Origin: Litorivita sp050633545
GTDB taxonomy: Bacteria; Pseudomonadota; Alphaproteobacteria; Rhodobacterales; Rhodobacteraceae
NCBI GenBank assembly: GCA_050633545.1
Contig: JBOEGS010000001.1
Location: 496,001-560,000, forward strand
Reading direction: 5' to 3'
DNA: 64,000 bases
The notes under the pieces: model-generated
The model's database searches: none
The model's input: the letters and a program-made list of their open reading frames with translations, nothing else
Told to the model about the DNA's origin: nothing
In this document: piece after piece, positions 25,465 through 33,581 of the stretch
How the letters are laid out: every line of letters begins with the position of its first letter
Position numbering within the stretch: the first letter of the stretch is position 1
Program-made: the position numbers and the translations under genes

Positions 25465-25767
25465 ATGACCGCAAAGCCTTCCAACTGTGATTGTGGCGAT
25501 ACCTGTTCGCTTGACGGGGCCTCTGGGCCGTCATGCGGTTGCTCGGCGGGCAAGGCATCGCGCCGTACAAAGCGTGCAAAATATGGCGCGGGGTTTATCG
25601 CGTTTTGCGCCATGTGTTGTGCCGTTCCGCCCGTGCTCATTGCTTTTGGCCTTGTCGGGGTTACAACGGGGGCGCTTTTGAGCACTGGTATGGAAGCGGC
25701 TTTGATTGTCGGGGCGATACTGGCGCTTGGCTATCTGTTGATGAAATACGTCAAGAAGAACTGCTAA
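25465..25767 (+). CDS. Small Cys-rich two-helix membrane protein (MerF/MerT-like)
   Basis: The 100-residue protein has a cysteine-rich N-terminus (C8, C10, C14, C24, C26), a first membrane helix with C48 and a C51-C52 pair followed by AVPP, a second helix (about 72-93) and a final C100. A vicinal CC near the start of a membrane helix is the hallmark of small mercury importers (MerT/MerF 'CCxxP'), but the soluble Cys cluster is not their usual form. It is the first gene after the MerR operator. It probably binds or moves a thiol-seeking metal across the inner membrane. Which metal is not known, and it may be a new small family. Confidence 0.7.
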   Translation: MTAKPSNCDCGDTCSLDGASGPSCGCSAGKASRRTKRAKYGAGFIAFCAMCCAVPPVLIAFGLVGVTTGALLSTGMEAALIVGAILALGYLLMKYVKKNC

Positions 25768-25777
25768 GGATTGCTTC

Positions 25778-26155
25778 ATGAGAATATCAGGCGTGGCCAA
25801 TAGAACCGGACTCCCGATTTCGACGATCCGTTACTATGAAAAACGTGGCATCATCCCCACGCCAAAGCGAATTGGACGCGATCGGGTGTATTCTCAAAGG
25901 GATTTGCACGCTGTCGAGTTTGTCCGTGACGCGCAGGCGCTTGGGTTGAAGTTGGCGGATATATCCACCTTGTTGCGCGATCGGTGGGGCAACGCAGAGA
26001 TGGCCGAGGTCGCGGCACAGCACCGCCAAACCATCCGTGAGCGGATTGCAACGCTAAAGCGGATCGACAAAATCCTCGCGGCACTTGAAACATGCCGCTG
26101 TGACAGCTTTGCCGACTGCGACGTGACAGCAGCCCGATGCAAACGCGATGATTGA
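25778..26155 (+). CDS. MerR-family transcriptional regulator
   Basis: The 125-residue protein has the MerR winged helix (MRISGVANRTGLPISTIRYYEKRGII, then R-I-G-RDRVYSQRDL) and a dimerisation helix. Its C-terminal end has C106, C108, C114 and C121, as in metal sensors. The conserved cysteine at the start of the dimerisation helix of MerR/ZntR/CueR (near residue 75-82) is missing (GNAEMAEV), so the metal site must be built differently. AAGGA precedes ATG 25778, 10 nt after the upstream stop. It should act at the 19-bp-spacer promoter at 25402-25432. Confidence 0.93.
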   Translation: MRISGVANRTGLPISTIRYYEKRGIIPTPKRIGRDRVYSQRDLHAVEFVRDAQALGLKLADISTLLRDRWGNAEMAEVAAQHRQTIRERIATLKRIDKILAALETCRCDSFADCDVTAARCKRDD

Positions 26156-26384
26156 ACTTATTGGTCTATTGGCCGTCATTTCGATGGTGACCTGCTATGC
26201 GCTGGAAGAGCGCGGGCCCGTGTTCACGCTGGCCTTCGCTGTGTCTTGCGCGGTCGCGGCGGTCTACGCTTTTGTGATCGGCTCCTATCCGTTCATGTTG
26301 GCCGAAGGCGTATGGGCGGCTATTGCCTTCAGAAAATGGTGGATGCGCTCAGGTGCTCGCTTTGGGGGCGGGCAAAGGCGCTGA
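26148..26384 (+). CDS. Small three-helix membrane protein, CBU_0592-like
   Basis: The 78-residue protein is mostly hydrophobic with three helices (about 2-16, 25-46, 48-64) and a basic C-terminus. The segment 'VIGSYPFMLAEGVWAAIAFRKWW' resembles the end of CBU_0592-type domains (G-x-W/Y-P...E-x-VWAxIA). The start overlaps the merR stop by 8 nt, so it is translationally coupled and is third gene of the cassette. The function is unknown; family assignment is by eye. Confidence 0.65.
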   Translation: MIELIGLLAVISMVTCYALEERGPVFTLAFAVSCAVAAVYAFVIGSYPFMLAEGVWAAIAFRKWWMRSGARFGGGQRR

Positions 26385-26506
26385 CGCAAAACTGCCGCGG
26401 GTCAGGTGTTTAGAACCGGCCTGCGCAATCCGCGCCGCCTGTTATTGTTTGGGCGGGGGGGCGAATGCAAAGAGGTGAAGGGGGGTATGGGGGACCTGGC
26501 TGTGCT

Positions 26507-27340
26507 TCACTTGGAAAGTGAGAAGAGAAAACCGTTACCTGAACTGAGGTACGCATCGCTGGGAATGAACGACATCGTCAACATCTTTTTTTTGGCGGCA
26601 GACTGCTCATAAGGTCCGATTACTGAGGCGAAATACCCATTTCGGGTTCGCACTATTTGATCTGAAAACTCTGCGGTTTTCAGAGATTCAGGCGATGTGC
26701 CGCTCTCCAGCACAATCCACCTAAAGCCGCTGGGTAGTTTTAGCGCGATTTCTTTTCCGATAGGTGTCTCGGAGCCATCAGCCTCCAGCATAACAACATT
26801 GATGCCTGCTTGCTGAGCCTTTGCAGCATTTAGCCAATTCATTTCATTCGGAGCCGCCGAGGAAACGAACACGACGGCATCGAAGCCTAAGCCAAGCTCG
26901 TTCAAATAGGCACCGACAAGTGCGTTTCCGACGCCACTTTGCGATATGCGCCCATTCTGTGTAACATAGGCAGCATGAAATCCGACGAGCGCAGTTGGAT
27001 CCATGTATCTCGTCTCACCGCCAAGCCAAGCGAGTGCGCACGCCGAAGCACAAGCTGTCCCCGGAGCCACGCCCGTAGAGAAGCCGGACGCACGAATTGC
27101 ACGTCCGATAACTAGACCTTCGACCAAGTTGCCGCCCGGGCTTTTCAGCAAGACCGCGCCTATCTGTGTGGCGCGAACAGTTTCCAAAAATCGGTCCGCA
27201 TCACCTTGAACGATTTTCCCTTCCAGAACCACCAAATCCAACGGTGTATCTGTAGGGACGAGACGGATGTCCGCCGCCAAGGCGCAACAGGCATTCAGAA
27301 TAAATGCAAAAGTCAGCATCTTGAAAGGTCGCTTGTTCAT
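26507..27340 (-). CDS. Exported ClpP/crotonase-fold-like protein (COG3904-like)
   Basis: The 277-residue protein starts MNKRPFKMLTFAFILNACCALA, a probable signal peptide; GTG 27361 gives 7 extra residues. The core has the LLKSPGGNLVEGLVIGRAIR block and GTACASACALAWLGG, followed by GFHAAYV. These match the SPGG and SAC signatures of predicted periplasmic ClpP-fold proteins, where the serine after CA would be nucleophile-like and the histidine of GFHA the base. The C-terminal 90 residues are not recognised. Base use is visibly less GC-rich than neighbours, consistent with transfer. It lies directly beside tRNA-Thr. Confidence 0.75.
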   Translation of the reverse strand: MNKRPFKMLTFAFILNACCALAADIRLVPTDTPLDLVVLEGKIVQGDADRFLETVRATQIGAVLLKSPGGNLVEGLVIGRAIRASGFSTGVAPGTACASACALAWLGGETRYMDPTALVGFHAAYVTQNGRISQSGVGNALVGAYLNELGLGFDAVVFVSSAAPNEMNWLNAAKAQQAGINVVMLEADGSETPIGKEIALKLPSGFRWIVLESGTSPESLKTAEFSDQIVRTRNGYFASVIGPYEQSAAKKKMLTMSFIPSDAYLSSGNGFLFSLSK

Positions 27341-27499
27341 GAGAACATCCAAAATAAACACTCCGAAGAGTATCGGCGCTTAGCATCATTCTCAATGGCG
27401 ACCTTGGCTCTTATCCGACCTTCGCCGCACCCTCGCTGTAGGTCAAATACAGAACCCGGTAGCGCGGGAATTCATCCGAATATCATTTCAAAATAAAAA

Positions 27500-27574
27500 T
27501 GGTGCTGTGAGAGAGGATTGAACTCTCGACCTCACCCTTACCAAGGGTGTGCTCTACCACTGAGCTACCACAGC
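27500..27574 (-). tRNA. tRNA-Thr(GGT)
   Basis: On the minus strand the acceptor GCTGTGG pairs with TCACAGC (one G-T), followed by discriminator A and encoded CCA. The anticodon stem CACCC/GGGTG holds loop TTGGTAA with anticodon GGT. The 3' end faces the lower-GC gene at 26507-27340. Confidence 0.97.
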
Positions 27575-27673
27575 ACTGTCACGACGTATCGTGTGGGCGG
27601 CTGATTAGACGCAAATCAAACTTCGTGCAAGGGCAATCTGGACGGTTTTTTACATGTGCTTTACAGAGGGCAT

Positions 27674-27859
27674 ATGGATGGGAAAAAAACCACACATAAG
27701 CGGCCGAAAACCGGCCAAACCCGCGAGGACCGTTTGAAGGCGGCGCTCAAGGCCAATCTGGCGCGGCGCAAGGCGCAGGCGCGGGTGCGCGCCGAGGAGC
27801 GCAGCGCGCCCGATGATGCGGACGCGGGACATAATAGAGGCAGTGATCAAGGCGCGTGA
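27674..27859 (+). CDS. Small basic conserved protein upstream of murA
   Basis: The 61-residue product (MDGKKTTHKRPKTGQTREDRLKAALKANLARRKAQARVRAEERS...) is strongly basic and probably one long helix, with an acidic tail. It ends 21 nt before murA and is likely co-transcribed. Small basic proteins of this kind occur before murA in Rhodobacterales. The start is uncertain: ATG 27674 or GTG 27656, neither with an ideally spaced ribosome site. The function is unknown. Confidence 0.7.
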   Translation: MDGKKTTHKRPKTGQTREDRLKAALKANLARRKAQARVRAEERSAPDDADAGHNRGSDQGA

Positions 27860-27880
27860 GCGCGTTGGAAGGGTAAAGAC

Positions 27881-29149
27881 ATGGATTCGATTATCGTTAC
27901 GGGCAACGGCCCGCTCAAAGGGCAAATTCCCATCGCGGGGGCCAAGAACGCCTGCCTGACCTTGATGCCTGCCACGCTTTTGAGCGAAGAGCCTTTGACG
28001 CTGACCAATGCGCCGCGCCTGTCGGACATCAAGACGATGACCGATCTGTTGCAATCCTTGGGCGCCGAGGTGACCTCGCTGCAAGGCGGCAAGGTTCTGG
28101 CGATGTCGAGCCACAACATCCACAACCACACCGCCGATTACGACATCGTGCGCAAGATGCGCGCCTCGATCCTTGTACTCGGTCCGATGCTGGCGCGCGA
28201 TGGCCATGCGGTTGTCTCGCTTCCGGGTGGCTGTGCGATTGGCGCGCGGCCGGTGGATTTGCACCTCAAGGCTCTGGAGGCCATGGGCGCCGAGTTGGAA
28301 CTCAAGGAAGGCTATGTCCATGCCAAGGCCCCCAAGGGCCTCAAGGGCGGCATTGTGGATTTCGCTTTTGCCTCCGTGGGCGCGACGGAAAACGCATTGA
28401 TGGCCGCGACATTGGCCAAGGGCACGACCGTTTTGAACAATGCAGCGCGCGAGCCGGAGATCGTCGATCTGGCCGATTGCCTGCGCAAAATGGGCGCGCA
28501 GATCGAGGGCGACGGCACCTCGTGCATCACCATCCAAGGCGTGGACCGTTTGAACGGCGCCACCCACCCCGTGGTCACCGACCGGATCGAGCTTGGCACC
28601 TATATGCTGGCCCCTGCGATTGCGGGCGGCGAGGTCGAGCTTTTGGGCGGGCGGATGAACCTGATCGGCGCGTTTTGCGAGAAACTCGACGAGGCGGGGA
28701 TCGAGGTCACCGAAACCGAAGCAGGCCTCAAGGTGCGCCGCCGCGGCGAGCGCGTCAAAGCCGTCAATGTCGTCACCGAACCCTTCCCCGGTTTCCCGAC
28801 AGATTTGCAAGCGCAGATGATGGCGCTTTTGTGCACCGCCCAAGGCACTTCGGTGCTCGAAGAGAAAATCTTTGAAAACCGCTTTATGCATGCGCCCGAA
28901 TTGATCCGCATGGGGGCGAAAATCGACGTGCATGGCGGCCATGCCACGGTCACCGGCGTGGACCGGCTCAAGGGCGCGCGGGTCATGGCGACCGATTTGC
29001 GCGCCTCGGTCTCGTTGATTTTGGCCGCTCTGGCCGCCGAGGGCGAAACCGTGGTCAGCCGCGTCTATCACCTTGATCGCGGCTATGAGCATGTGGTGCG
29101 CAAACTCTCGGCGGTGGGCGCGAAAATCGAGCGGGTTTCGGACAAATGA
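27881..29149 (+). CDS. murA: UDP-N-acetylglucosamine 1-carboxyvinyltransferase
   Basis: MurA transfers enolpyruvate to UDP-GlcNAc, the first committed step of peptidoglycan synthesis. The 422-residue sequence has K22-N23 in IAGAKNACLTLMPA, the active cysteine C118 in SLPGGCAIGARPVDLHL (the fosfomycin target) and the late RIELGTYMLAPAIAGG and DLRASVSLILAAL blocks. Length and motifs are standard. Its stop overlaps the DUF2948 start by 4 nt, so the two are coupled. Confidence 0.98.
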   Translation: MDSIIVTGNGPLKGQIPIAGAKNACLTLMPATLLSEEPLTLTNAPRLSDIKTMTDLLQSLGAEVTSLQGGKVLAMSSHNIHNHTADYDIVRKMRASILVLGPMLARDGHAVVSLPGGCAIGARPVDLHLKALEAMGAELELKEGYVHAKAPKGLKGGIVDFAFASVGATENALMAATLAKGTTVLNNAAREPEIVDLADCLRKMGAQIEGDGTSCITIQGVDRLNGATHPVVTDRIELGTYMLAPAIAGGEVELLGGRMNLIGAFCEKLDEAGIEVTETEAGLKVRRRGERVKAVNVVTEPFPGFPTDLQAQMMALLCTAQGTSVLEEKIFENRFMHAPELIRMGAKIDVHGGHATVTGVDRLKGARVMATDLRASVSLILAALAAEGETVVSRVYHLDRGYEHVVRKLSAVGAKIERVSDK

Positions 29150-29619
29150 GCGGCAAGGACGCCAGTTTCGAGGACGGGCGCGAATCCGCATTGAACCTTG
29201 GCGCGCTGGACGGCGAGGACCTCAAAGTGCTGTCGGCGCTGGCGCAGGACGCGGTATTTACGGGCAATGACATGACATGGCAGCCGCGCAAGCGGCGCTT
29301 TGCGCTCTTGCTCAACCGGATGCGGTGGGAAGACGCGGGCGCGGCGCGCCATGGCCCCGAACGGGTGCAATCCGTGCTCAACTTCGATCAGGTGCTCGCC
29401 GTGGCCTCGCAAGGCGTCACGCGCGGCGACGCAGATGAGGTTTTGTCGCTATTGTCGGTGGAGTTCGAGGCGGGCAGCGAGGGCGCGGGCCATGTGATTT
29501 TGACGCTGGCGGGCGACGGGGCGATCCGCCTGTCGGTCGAGGCTTTGGAGGTGACGCTCAAGGATGTCACCCGTCCCTATGCGGCCCCGTCGAAAAAAAT
29601 GCCCCGCCATCCCGATTAA
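29146..29619 (+). CDS. DUF2948 family protein
   Basis: This 157-residue soluble protein starts within the murA stop (ATGA overlap). It shows the family pattern LNLGALDGEDLKVLSALAQDAVF, MTWQPRKRRFALLLNRMRWE, and a late 'DGAIRLSVEALEVTLKDVTRPYAAPSKKMPRHP'. DUF2948 proteins are found between murA and hisD in alphaproteobacteria. The conserved position suggests an envelope or growth role, but the function is unknown. Confidence 0.9.
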   Translation: MSGKDASFEDGRESALNLGALDGEDLKVLSALAQDAVFTGNDMTWQPRKRRFALLLNRMRWEDAGAARHGPERVQSVLNFDQVLAVASQGVTRGDADEVLSLLSVEFEAGSEGAGHVILTLAGDGAIRLSVEALEVTLKDVTRPYAAPSKKMPRHPD

Positions 29620-29690
29620 TTGCGACGGAGCCGCGCGCGCGGCGCGTATATCCCTCACCAAACAAAAAAATTGAACGTGAGGGACTTGTT

Positions 29691-30212
29691 TTGAAACTGC
29701 TTTATATCTTTGCCGCGCTGTCGCTGTTGCTGGGCGCGTTGATTTTCGGATTTTTCTACGCTTGGATTTGCTCGACCATGTGGGGGTTGGACGCGATTGA
29801 CCCCAATGTGGCCATCGCGGCGATGCAGGGGATGAATGCCTCGGTGCGCAACGGCGTGTTCGCGCCCGCGTTTTTCGGCACGCCTTTCGTGATGCTGGCC
29901 ACCGCCGCTTTGGCCGCACGCCACAGCTTGCGCGCCGTGATGGTGGCCTTTGGCCTTGCGGGGCTGGTCTATCTGTTTGGCGGGATGGTCCTGACCATGG
30001 CCGTGAACGTGCCGATGAACGAGGCATTGGCCGAGGTCGCCCTGCCCCTGCCCGAGGCGCAGGCGCGCGCGGTTTGGGCCGAGTACTCGCCGCGCTGGCA
30101 GATGTTCAACGTGATCCGCACGGGGTTTTCGGGCCTGTCTTTGGCTCTGGCGGGGCTCGGGGTCTTCGCGCTTGGCCGCGCCGCCGCCCAGCGGGTTTCG
30201 CACCGCGGCTGA
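29691..30212 (+). CDS. Anthrone oxygenase/DUF1772-like membrane protein
   Basis: The 173-residue protein has four hydrophobic helices. The loop 'NVPMNEALAEV...ARAVWAEYSPRWQMFNVIRTGFSG' matches the N-x-P-x-N and W-x2-Y-x3-W-x2-N-x2-R pattern of DUF1772. The family includes fungal anthrone oxygenases, but bacterial members have no proven reaction. The start is TTG 29691, supported by GAGGG about 7 nt upstream. It sits between DUF2948 and hisD and may be a later insertion into that block. Confidence 0.8.
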   Translation: MKLLYIFAALSLLLGALIFGFFYAWICSTMWGLDAIDPNVAIAAMQGMNASVRNGVFAPAFFGTPFVMLATAALAARHSLRAVMVAFGLAGLVYLFGGMVLTMAVNVPMNEALAEVALPLPEAQARAVWAEYSPRWQMFNVIRTGFSGLSLALAGLGVFALGRAAAQRVSHRG

Positions 30213-30297
30213 TGAAGCCTGCGCGCCAATCAAGCACAGGGGCTTGAGACGCGCGGGCGCGGGCGTTATGTGCAAGGGCGCAATGCCGGAGACGCCC

Positions 30298-31602
30298 ATG
30301 CCGATTTTTCTTGATGCCGATGACGCCGATTTCGAAACCGCTTTCACCACCCTTCTGGGCGCCAAGCGCGAAGACAGCCCCGATGTGGACGATATCGTCG
30401 CGCAGATCATCAAAGACGTGCGCCAGCGCGGCGATGCGGCGGTGCTGGACCTGACGGCGAAATTCGACCGTCTGGAGCTGAGTGCAGACACAATGCGGTT
30501 TTCAGCGCAGGAGATCGAAGAATATTGCGCGCAAGTGGGCGAGGCCGAGCGCAGCGCTTTGGAACTGGCCGCCGCGCGCATCCGCGCCTATCACGCGCGC
30601 CAGATGCCGCAAGACCAGTCATGGACCGACGAGGCGGGCGCGACATTGGGATGGCGCTGGAGCGCGGTGTCGGCGGCGGGTCTTTATGTGCCCGGCGGAT
30701 TGGCGAGCTATCCGTCGTCGGTCTTGATGAACGCCATCCCCGCCAAGGTCGCGGGGGTCGAACGTTTGGCGATCTGTGTGCCGACGCCGGACGGGGCGGT
30801 GAACCCTCTGGTATTGCTGGCGGCGAAAATCGCGGGCGTTGACGAGATTTACCGCATCGGCGGGGCGCAGGCGATTGCGGCGCTGGCCTACGGCACGCAA
30901 ACCATTGCGCCGGTTGATAAAATCACCGGCCCTGGCAATGCGTTTGTGGCGGCGGCAAAACGGCGGGTCTTTGGCAAGGTCGGCATCGACATGATCGCAG
31001 GGCCTTCGGAAATCTTGGTCATTGCCGATAAGGACAATGATCCCGACTGGATCGCGCTCGATTTGCTCAGCCAGGCCGAGCATGACGAAAGCGCGCAATC
31101 CTTGCTGATCACCGATGACGCCGGTTTTGGCCGCGCGGTGGCCGCAGCAGTGGACAAACGGCTGCAAACGCTGGAGCGGCGCGCCATCGCGGGGGCCAGC
31201 TGGCGCGATTTCGGCGCGGTGATCACCGTGGCCGATCTGGACAAGGCGGCCGAATTGTCGAACCGCATCGCGCCCGAACACCTTGAGCTTTGCGTCGCGG
31301 ACCCCGCCGCCTTGGCGGAAAAATGCGTGCACGCGGGGGCGATTTTCCTTGGCGCCTATACGCCCGAGGCCATCGGCGACTATATCGGCGGGCCGAACCA
31401 CGTTTTACCGACCGCCCGCTCTGCCCGTTTTTCGTCCGGCCTTTCGGTTCTGGACTTCATGAAACGCACAACATTGGCGCAAATGACGCCTGCCGCGCTC
31501 GGGGCTATTGGCCCTGCGGCACAATGTCTGGCAAACTCCGAATCGCTAGAGGCGCACGGATTGTCGGTGCGCGCGCGTCTTGACCGGTTGAACGAAGGGT
31601 AG
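30298..31602 (+). CDS. hisD: Histidinol dehydrogenase
   Basis: The enzyme oxidises histidinol to histidine in two NAD-dependent steps. The 434-residue sequence has GLYVPGGLASYPSSVLMNAIPAKVAGV (shown split), KITGPGNAFVAAAKR, AGPSEILVIAD, the zinc-site QAEHDESAQS with conserved H and the catalytic E-H pair in APEHLEL. ATG 30298 (MPIFLDADD) has GGAG 6 nt upstream; ATG 30283 is an alternative. UPF0262 follows after 7 nt, indicating an operon. Confidence 0.97.
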   Translation: MPIFLDADDADFETAFTTLLGAKREDSPDVDDIVAQIIKDVRQRGDAAVLDLTAKFDRLELSADTMRFSAQEIEEYCAQVGEAERSALELAAARIRAYHARQMPQDQSWTDEAGATLGWRWSAVSAAGLYVPGGLASYPSSVLMNAIPAKVAGVERLAICVPTPDGAVNPLVLLAAKIAGVDEIYRIGGAQAIAALAYGTQTIAPVDKITGPGNAFVAAAKRRVFGKVGIDMIAGPSEILVIADKDNDPDWIALDLLSQAEHDESAQSLLITDDAGFGRAVAAAVDKRLQTLERRAIAGASWRDFGAVITVADLDKAAELSNRIAPEHLELCVADPAALAEKCVHAGAIFLGAYTPEAIGDYIGGPNHVLPTARSARFSSGLSVLDFMKRTTLAQMTPAALGAIGPAAQCLANSESLEAHGLSVRARLDRLNEG

Positions 31603-31609
31603 AAGCATA

Positions 31610-32089
31610 ATGTCGCATATCAGCCATATCGAATTGGACGATGCGGGCCTGCCCCCGCCGACGCCGGAGATCGAACAAGAGCGCAAGGTCGCCATGTATG
31701 ACCTGATGGAGCAAAACAGCTTTGATCTGCCCAAACGCGACGACCGCGTGGTGCCCGACGGCCCCTACCGCGTCGGCCTGTCGATCCGCGAAAAGCGTCT
31801 GGTGTTTGACATCCGCACCGATGGCGGCGATCCGGCCGCGGAATTCCACCTGTCGCTGTCGCCCTTTCGCCAAGTGGTCAAGGATTACTGGGCCATCTGC
31901 GAGAGCTATTTCGATGCGGTGAAAAACATGCCGCCCAGCCAGATCGAAACCATCGACATGGCGCGGCGCGGCATCCACAACGAGGGCGCCAATGTGCTCG
32001 CCGAGCGGCTCGAGGGCAAGGCCGAGATCGACCATGACACGGCGCGGCGGCTTTTTACCCTGATTTGCGTTTTGCATTTCGGAGGCTAG
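31610..32089 (+). CDS. UPF0262 family protein
   Basis: The 159-residue protein matches UPF0262 through LPPPTPEIEQERKVAMYDLMEQNSF (split in the family profile), GPYRVGLSIREKRLVFDI, FRQVVKDYWAICESYF and the late GIHNEGANVLAERL. No enzyme motif or membrane segment is visible. It is between hisD and a phosphotyrosine-phosphatase-like gene, an order common in Rhodobacterales. The function is unknown. Confidence 0.95.
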   Translation: MSHISHIELDDAGLPPPTPEIEQERKVAMYDLMEQNSFDLPKRDDRVVPDGPYRVGLSIREKRLVFDIRTDGGDPAAEFHLSLSPFRQVVKDYWAICESYFDAVKNMPPSQIETIDMARRGIHNEGANVLAERLEGKAEIDHDTARRLFTLICVLHFGG

Positions 32090-32091
32090 GC

Positions 32092-32547
32092 GTGACGCAA
32101 AGCCTGCCCCAATCGATCCTGTTTTGCTGCGATCACAACGCGGTGCGCTCGCCCATGGCCGAGGGCATCATGAAGAAATTCTACGGCGCGGGCACCTATG
32201 TGCAATCGGTCGGGGTGATGAATGATCTGGAAATCGACGGCTTTGCCATCGCCGTGTGCCAAGAGATCGGGGTCGAGCTGTCGCGCCACCGCTCGCGCAG
32301 TTTCGAGCAGATGCAACAATGGGGCGACGATCTGTCCTCCTTTGATCTGGTGGTCGCCCTGTCCCCCGCCAGCCAGCGCCAAGCGCTTGAACTGACGCGG
32401 GTTTTTCACCTAGAGGTCGAATATTGGCCGATCATGGACCCGACCGGACTGGGCGAGAGCCGCGAGGCAAAGCTGGCCTCCTACCGCCAGAGCCGTGATC
32501 AGATCATCGGCCATTTTGTCGAGCGCTGGGGCGAACCTGCGGACTGA
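32092..32547 (+). CDS. Low-molecular-weight protein tyrosine phosphatase-like protein
   Basis: The 151-residue protein has the CX5RS phosphate loop at C13-R19 (CDHNAVRSPMAEG) and a late DPTG with the general-acid aspartate position. It starts with GTG 32092 two nt after the UPF0262 stop, with GGAGG upstream. The loop sequence is close to LMW phosphatases and ArsC-type reductases, but the other cysteines of arsenate reductase are not placed as expected. It probably dephosphorylates a protein or small molecule; the substrate is unknown. Confidence 0.88.
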   Translation: MTQSLPQSILFCCDHNAVRSPMAEGIMKKFYGAGTYVQSVGVMNDLEIDGFAIAVCQEIGVELSRHRSRSFEQMQQWGDDLSSFDLVVALSPASQRQALELTRVFHLEVEYWPIMDPTGLGESREAKLASYRQSRDQIIGHFVERWGEPAD

Positions 32548-32615
32548 CGGCGGGCTTGCCCTCGGGGCCAAAACCGGCCCTAATCGGCGCAACCGCCCCC
32601 ACCGAAGGATGCGCC

Positions 32616-33503
32616 ATGAAAATCGCCACTGCAGCCTACCCTGCACAATGGTTGCCCGATTGGGCAAGCTATGTCGCCAAACTCACCCAATGGTGCGAAA
32701 AGGCGGCACAGAACGGTGCCCAGCTTTTGGTCTTTCCCGAATATGGCGCGATGGAGCTGGCCTCTTTGGCGGGCGAGGCGGCGGCCGCAGATATCGCCAG
32801 CGCCAGCGCGGCGGTCTCGGATATGATGCCGCAGGTGTGGGATCTGCATGCCGATCTGGCGCGGCGTTTGGGGGTGCATATCCTTGCCGCCTCGGCCCCC
32901 GTCGCGGCGCAGGGCGGATTGGTCAACCGCGCGGGGCTGTTCACGCCGCAAGGCAGGGCCGGATTTCAGGACAAACAGATCATGACCCGTTTCGAGCGCG
33001 ACGATTGGGCGGTCTCGGGCGGCGCGCCCCTACAGGTGTTTGACACGGATCTGGGCAAGATCGGCATCCTGATCTGTTACGACAGCGAATTCCCGCTTCT
33101 GGCGCGCGCCTTGGTCGAGGCGGGGGTGGAATTGATCCTTGTGCCGTCCTGCACCGAGGCGCTGGAGGGCTATTGGCGGGTGCGCATCGGCGCGATGGCG
33201 CGGGCGCTGGAGGGGCAATGCGCCTGCGTCATGGCCTCGCTCACCGGCGGCGACGCGCGCATCGCGGGCATCGAGGCGCAAACCGGCATGGGCGGCATAT
33301 TCGTGCCCCCCGATCGCGGCATGCCGCCCACGGGCGTCGTCGCCGAAGGGCAGATCGGCACCGATGGCTGGACCTATGGCGAGCTGTCGCTCGAAGCGCT
33401 GGCCGAATTGCGCCGCGATGGCAATGTATTGGGCCTCAAACACTGGAGCGAACAGGCGGATCGGTTGACCATCACGCAAGTTTCGCTGCGCGGCGGCAGA
33501 TAA
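32616..33503 (+). CDS. Carbon-nitrogen hydrolase (nitrilase superfamily)
   Basis: The 295-residue protein has the nitrilase-fold catalytic triad: E42 (LVFPEYGAM), K120 (GFQDKQIM) and C154 (ILICYDSEFP). Such enzymes hydrolyse amides or nitriles; the best guess is an omega-amidase or N-carbamoyl-type amidase, but the substrate is not predictable. ATG 32616 follows GAAGGA. It is 68 nt after the phosphatase gene and could be in the same operon. Confidence 0.92.
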   Translation: MKIATAAYPAQWLPDWASYVAKLTQWCEKAAQNGAQLLVFPEYGAMELASLAGEAAAADIASASAAVSDMMPQVWDLHADLARRLGVHILAASAPVAAQGGLVNRAGLFTPQGRAGFQDKQIMTRFERDDWAVSGGAPLQVFDTDLGKIGILICYDSEFPLLARALVEAGVELILVPSCTEALEGYWRVRIGAMARALEGQCACVMASLTGGDARIAGIEAQTGMGGIFVPPDRGMPPTGVVAEGQIGTDGWTYGELSLEALAELRRDGNVLGLKHWSEQADRLTITQVSLRGGR

Positions 33504-33581
33504 GCCTTGAAAATCGGGAGAAATGCGCCCATTTACTGCCACGACCCGCAAACGGAGCGGTGAATTAACGATGGAGAGAAC

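Noticed and set aside
26390..26520. A second tRNA-Thr 3' end (attachment-site copy) at the far side of the accessory stretch
   Set aside because: I searched by eye for a copy of the tRNA 3' end and found only short chance matches such as GCTGTG; no convincing direct repeat.
26406..26612. 68-residue plus-strand frame after the MerR cassette
   Set aside because: It overlaps the end of the exported ClpP-like gene antisense and lacks a ribosome site and protein-like composition.
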